Below, one piece after another: positions 62,302 through 64,000 of a stretch of 64,000 nt of DNA. Made by a program: the position numbers and the translations under genes. Below the pieces are notes generated by a model, which had not been told where the DNA came from, ran no database searches, and saw only the letters and a program-made list of their open reading frames with translations. The first letter of the stretch is position 1; every line of letters starts with the position of its first letter. The DNA is from Roseburia hominis. Lineage in GTDB: Bacteria > Bacillota > Clostridia > Lachnospirales > Lachnospiraceae. The stretch lies in contig NZ_JADYUI010000011.1 of the NCBI RefSeq assembly GCF_021531695.1, forward strand, positions 1-64,000. The letters are read 5' to 3'.

Positions 62302-63770
62302 AATTAGAACAAATATGTGAAAAATTAGAATATGACTGTTTACAGGGCAGCATGGACGTAGAAATAAAAGACATTATCTATGATTCCAGAAAATTAGAAA
62401 AAGGAACAGCATTTGTATGCATGATTGGTGCAAAAACAGACGGACATAATTACATTCCGGATGCGATAGCAGCAGAAGCATCTGCAATCGTGATTGAAAA
62501 AGAAGTAGAGCTTACACAAATTCCGGATTCCATTACCGTGATTCGTGTAAAATCAGCAAGAAAGGCGCTGGCATATATGTCAGCGTCCTATTTTGGCTAT
62601 CCGGCAAAAGAACTTGTGACAATTGGGCTTACGGGAACAAAAGGTAAGACAACGACAACTTATATGATAAAAGGTGTGTTAGAGCAGGCAGGTAAGAAGG
62701 TGGGACTGATTGGAACCATAGGTTCCCTGGCAGGAGATAAAAAGCTTCCCTCGAAAAATACGACACCGGAATCCTATGAACTGCACAGACTGTTCCGCGA
62801 GATGGTAAAGGAAGGCTGCGAGTATGTTGTCATGGAAGTTTCTTCTCAGGGATTAAAACTGGATCGGACTGCCGGAATTGAATTTGATTATGGCGTATTT
62901 ACCAATCTCTCTCCGGATCATATCGGACCGGCAGAACATGCATCTTTTGAGGAATATATGGAATGTAAGAGTCTGTTATTCCGCCAATGTAAATGTGGCA
63001 TTGTCAATATCGATGATGAACATGTCGAGGGAATTTTAAAAAACCATACCTGCGAAGTAAAAACATTTTCTACCTTAAAAGATGCGGATTTAAAGGCAGA
63101 TCATATCGGCTTTATTAAGGAAAACGGAAAACTTGGCATGCATTTTTCGGTAAGCGGCTGCATGACAGACGAGGTAAAAGTTCATATTCCGGGAAGATTT
63201 TCTGTATACAATGCGTTAGTGACTATGTTAGTGTGCCATCTGGCAGGAATTGGGGATGAGGCAATTTTAAAGGCACTGGAAAAAGTCCAGGTCAAAGGGC
63301 GTGTGGAAATGCTTCCGGTTTCAGACAAATTCAGCCTGATTATTGATTATGCACACAATGAAGTAAGTACCAGAAGTGTACTGACTACCTTGTTAGAATA
63401 TCATCCCAAACGTCTGATCTGTGTCTATGGCGGTGGTGGAAACCGTTCGAAACTGCGCCGGTATGACATGGGCGAAGTGACCGGGGAACTGGCGGATTTG
63501 TGTGTACTCACCTGTGATAATCCAAGAGACGAGGAAATTAAAGATATCAATCATGATATTAAAGTTGGATTGGCAAAAAGTAATGGAAAGTATGTGGAAA
63601 TCGATGACAGAAAAGACGCAATTCGTTATTGTATTACCAATGCAAAAGAAGGGGATATGATTGTTCTGCTGGGCAAAGGACATGAGGATTATCAGGAAAT
63701 CAAAGGCGTAAAATATCACTTTGATGAGAGAGAAGTGGTAGCAGAAATTATGCAGGAATTACAAAAATAA
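62298..63770 (+). CDS. murE: UDP-MurNAc-tripeptide synthetase, meso-DAP type
   Basis: A 490-aa Mur ligase adding the third residue to the peptidoglycan stem peptide. ATP loop GTKGKTTTTY (about residue 112), carbamylated-Lys region and the substrate motif Asp407-Asn-Pro-Arg410, which selects meso-DAP over lysine. This agrees with the coupled dapF. The start overlaps the dapF stop. Confidence 0.93.
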   Translation: MKLEQICEKLEYDCLQGSMDVEIKDIIYDSRKLEKGTAFVCMIGAKTDGHNYIPDAIAAEASAIVIEKEVELTQIPDSITVIRVKSARKALAYMSASYFGYPAKELVTIGLTGTKGKTTTTYMIKGVLEQAGKKVGLIGTIGSLAGDKKLPSKNTTPESYELHRLFREMVKEGCEYVVMEVSSQGLKLDRTAGIEFDYGVFTNLSPDHIGPAEHASFEEYMECKSLLFRQCKCGIVNIDDEHVEGILKNHTCEVKTFSTLKDADLKADHIGFIKENGKLGMHFSVSGCMTDEVKVHIPGRFSVYNALVTMLVCHLAGIGDEAILKALEKVQVKGRVEMLPVSDKFSLIIDYAHNEVSTRSVLTTLLEYHPKRLICVYGGGGNRSKLRRYDMGEVTGELADLCVLTCDNPRDEEIKDINHDIKVGLAKSNGKYVEIDDRKDAIRYCITNAKEGDMIVLLGKGHEDYQEIKGVKYHFDEREVVAEIMQELQK

Positions 63771-63855
63771 GCTAATGTTATTTGGAATTCGTCCGATAAA
63801 TAATGTATAAAGTTCATTGAGACTTTTAGATTCAAGGAAGAAAGGAGATGCTGTT

Positions 63856-64000
63856 ATGCGTGTAGAACTTATTAGTAAAGTGGCAGCTACTTACAAAACC
63901 GATAAAGTCACGGCAAAACGTAACGTATACAGTACAGCAGTGTCTGACCGCGATCAGTTAAGCATTTCCCAGACCGGATATGATTATCAGATTGCAAAAC
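63856..64000 (+). CDS. flgM: FlgM anti-sigma-28 factor, N-terminal part
   Basis: Runs off the window after 48 codons. The start RVELISKVAATYKTDKVTAK and ISQTGYDYQIAK match Clostridial FlgM, which holds the flagellar sigma factor inactive until the hook is finished. GAAAGGAGATG precedes the ATG. A CCGATAA (63793-63799) resembles a sigma-D -10 box, but no good -35 partner was seen. It indicates a flagellar operon to the right. Confidence 0.8.
   Translation, partial: MRVELISKVAATYKTDKVTAKRNVYSTAVSDRDQLSISQTGYDYQIAK

Noticed and set aside
63793-63799. CCGATAA as a sigma-D promoter for flgM
   Set aside because: The -10-like heptamer is present, but no TAAA-type -35 lies at the required spacing, so it is not listed as a promoter.

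Overview
The window reads as the chromosome of a motile, low-GC, anaerobic Firmicute, most likely a gut Lachnospiraceae (Roseburia/Agathobacter/Lachnospira-like). The grounds are AT-rich DNA with strong AGGAGG ribosome binding sites, three chemotaxis receptors, a FlgM start at the right edge, ThrH, an M32 carboxypeptidase, a meso-DAP type MurE beside DapF, and a HrcA/CIRCE-controlled hsp20. The assignment is by family content only; no rRNA or tRNA was recognised.

Layout. 1-9 kb is a mosaic accessory region: the tail of an IS4-type transposase, an Xre regulator, a complete AbiEi/AbiEii toxin-antitoxin pair, the end of a Tn916-like integrative element (broken regulator, Xis-like protein, tyrosine integrase, arm sites), a protein joining a PD-(D/E)XK nuclease domain to a degenerate tyrosine-recombinase domain, and an orphan AbiEi whose toxin has been deleted. 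9-21 kb holds core and housekeeping genes (TSUP permease, YgjP peptidase, TrmO-like methyltransferase, TetR/YhfC pair, acyltransferase, M32 peptidase, nitroreductase, RelA/SpoT-like synthetase, a NifX-SlyD fusion) with several decayed genes between them. 21-29 kb is a sensory block: hybrid kinase, solute-binding lipoprotein and two chemoreceptors. 29-34 kb is a TetR-controlled operon of separate SCP2, alpha/beta hydrolase, condensation-domain, acyl carrier and adenylating proteins, which looks like a dissociated NRPS-type assembly line.

34.97-43.64 kb is an integrative mobilizable element of about 8.65 kb. It is bounded by 20-bp direct repeats (one mismatch) that contain half of the CIRCE heat-shock operator in front of hsp20, so insertion rebuilds the operator. 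It carries an integrase, a small Xis-like protein, a rolling-circle (HUH) Rep with an SF3-type helicase domain, an FtsK-like translocase, two small conserved proteins, cargo genes (one secreted wall-binding-like protein) and an Xre regulator. Its divergent promoters share an operator-like motif.

43.7-64 kb is mostly chromosomal: a third chemoreceptor, ThrH, a TetR-GNAT fusion, hemolysin III, a diguanylate cyclase, NfeD, patatin, a GPH symporter with a 2-hydroxyacid dehydrogenase, a zinc phospholipase C-like protein, an envelope module (radical SAM, MprF-type membrane protein, LTA-synthase-like sulfatase), an AraC regulator, a trans-sulfuration enzyme, DapF and MurE, then the start of flgM. 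Three long, nearly perfect intergenic palindromes (28.8, 34.3 and 59.2 kb) mark gene ends and may be dispersed repeats.
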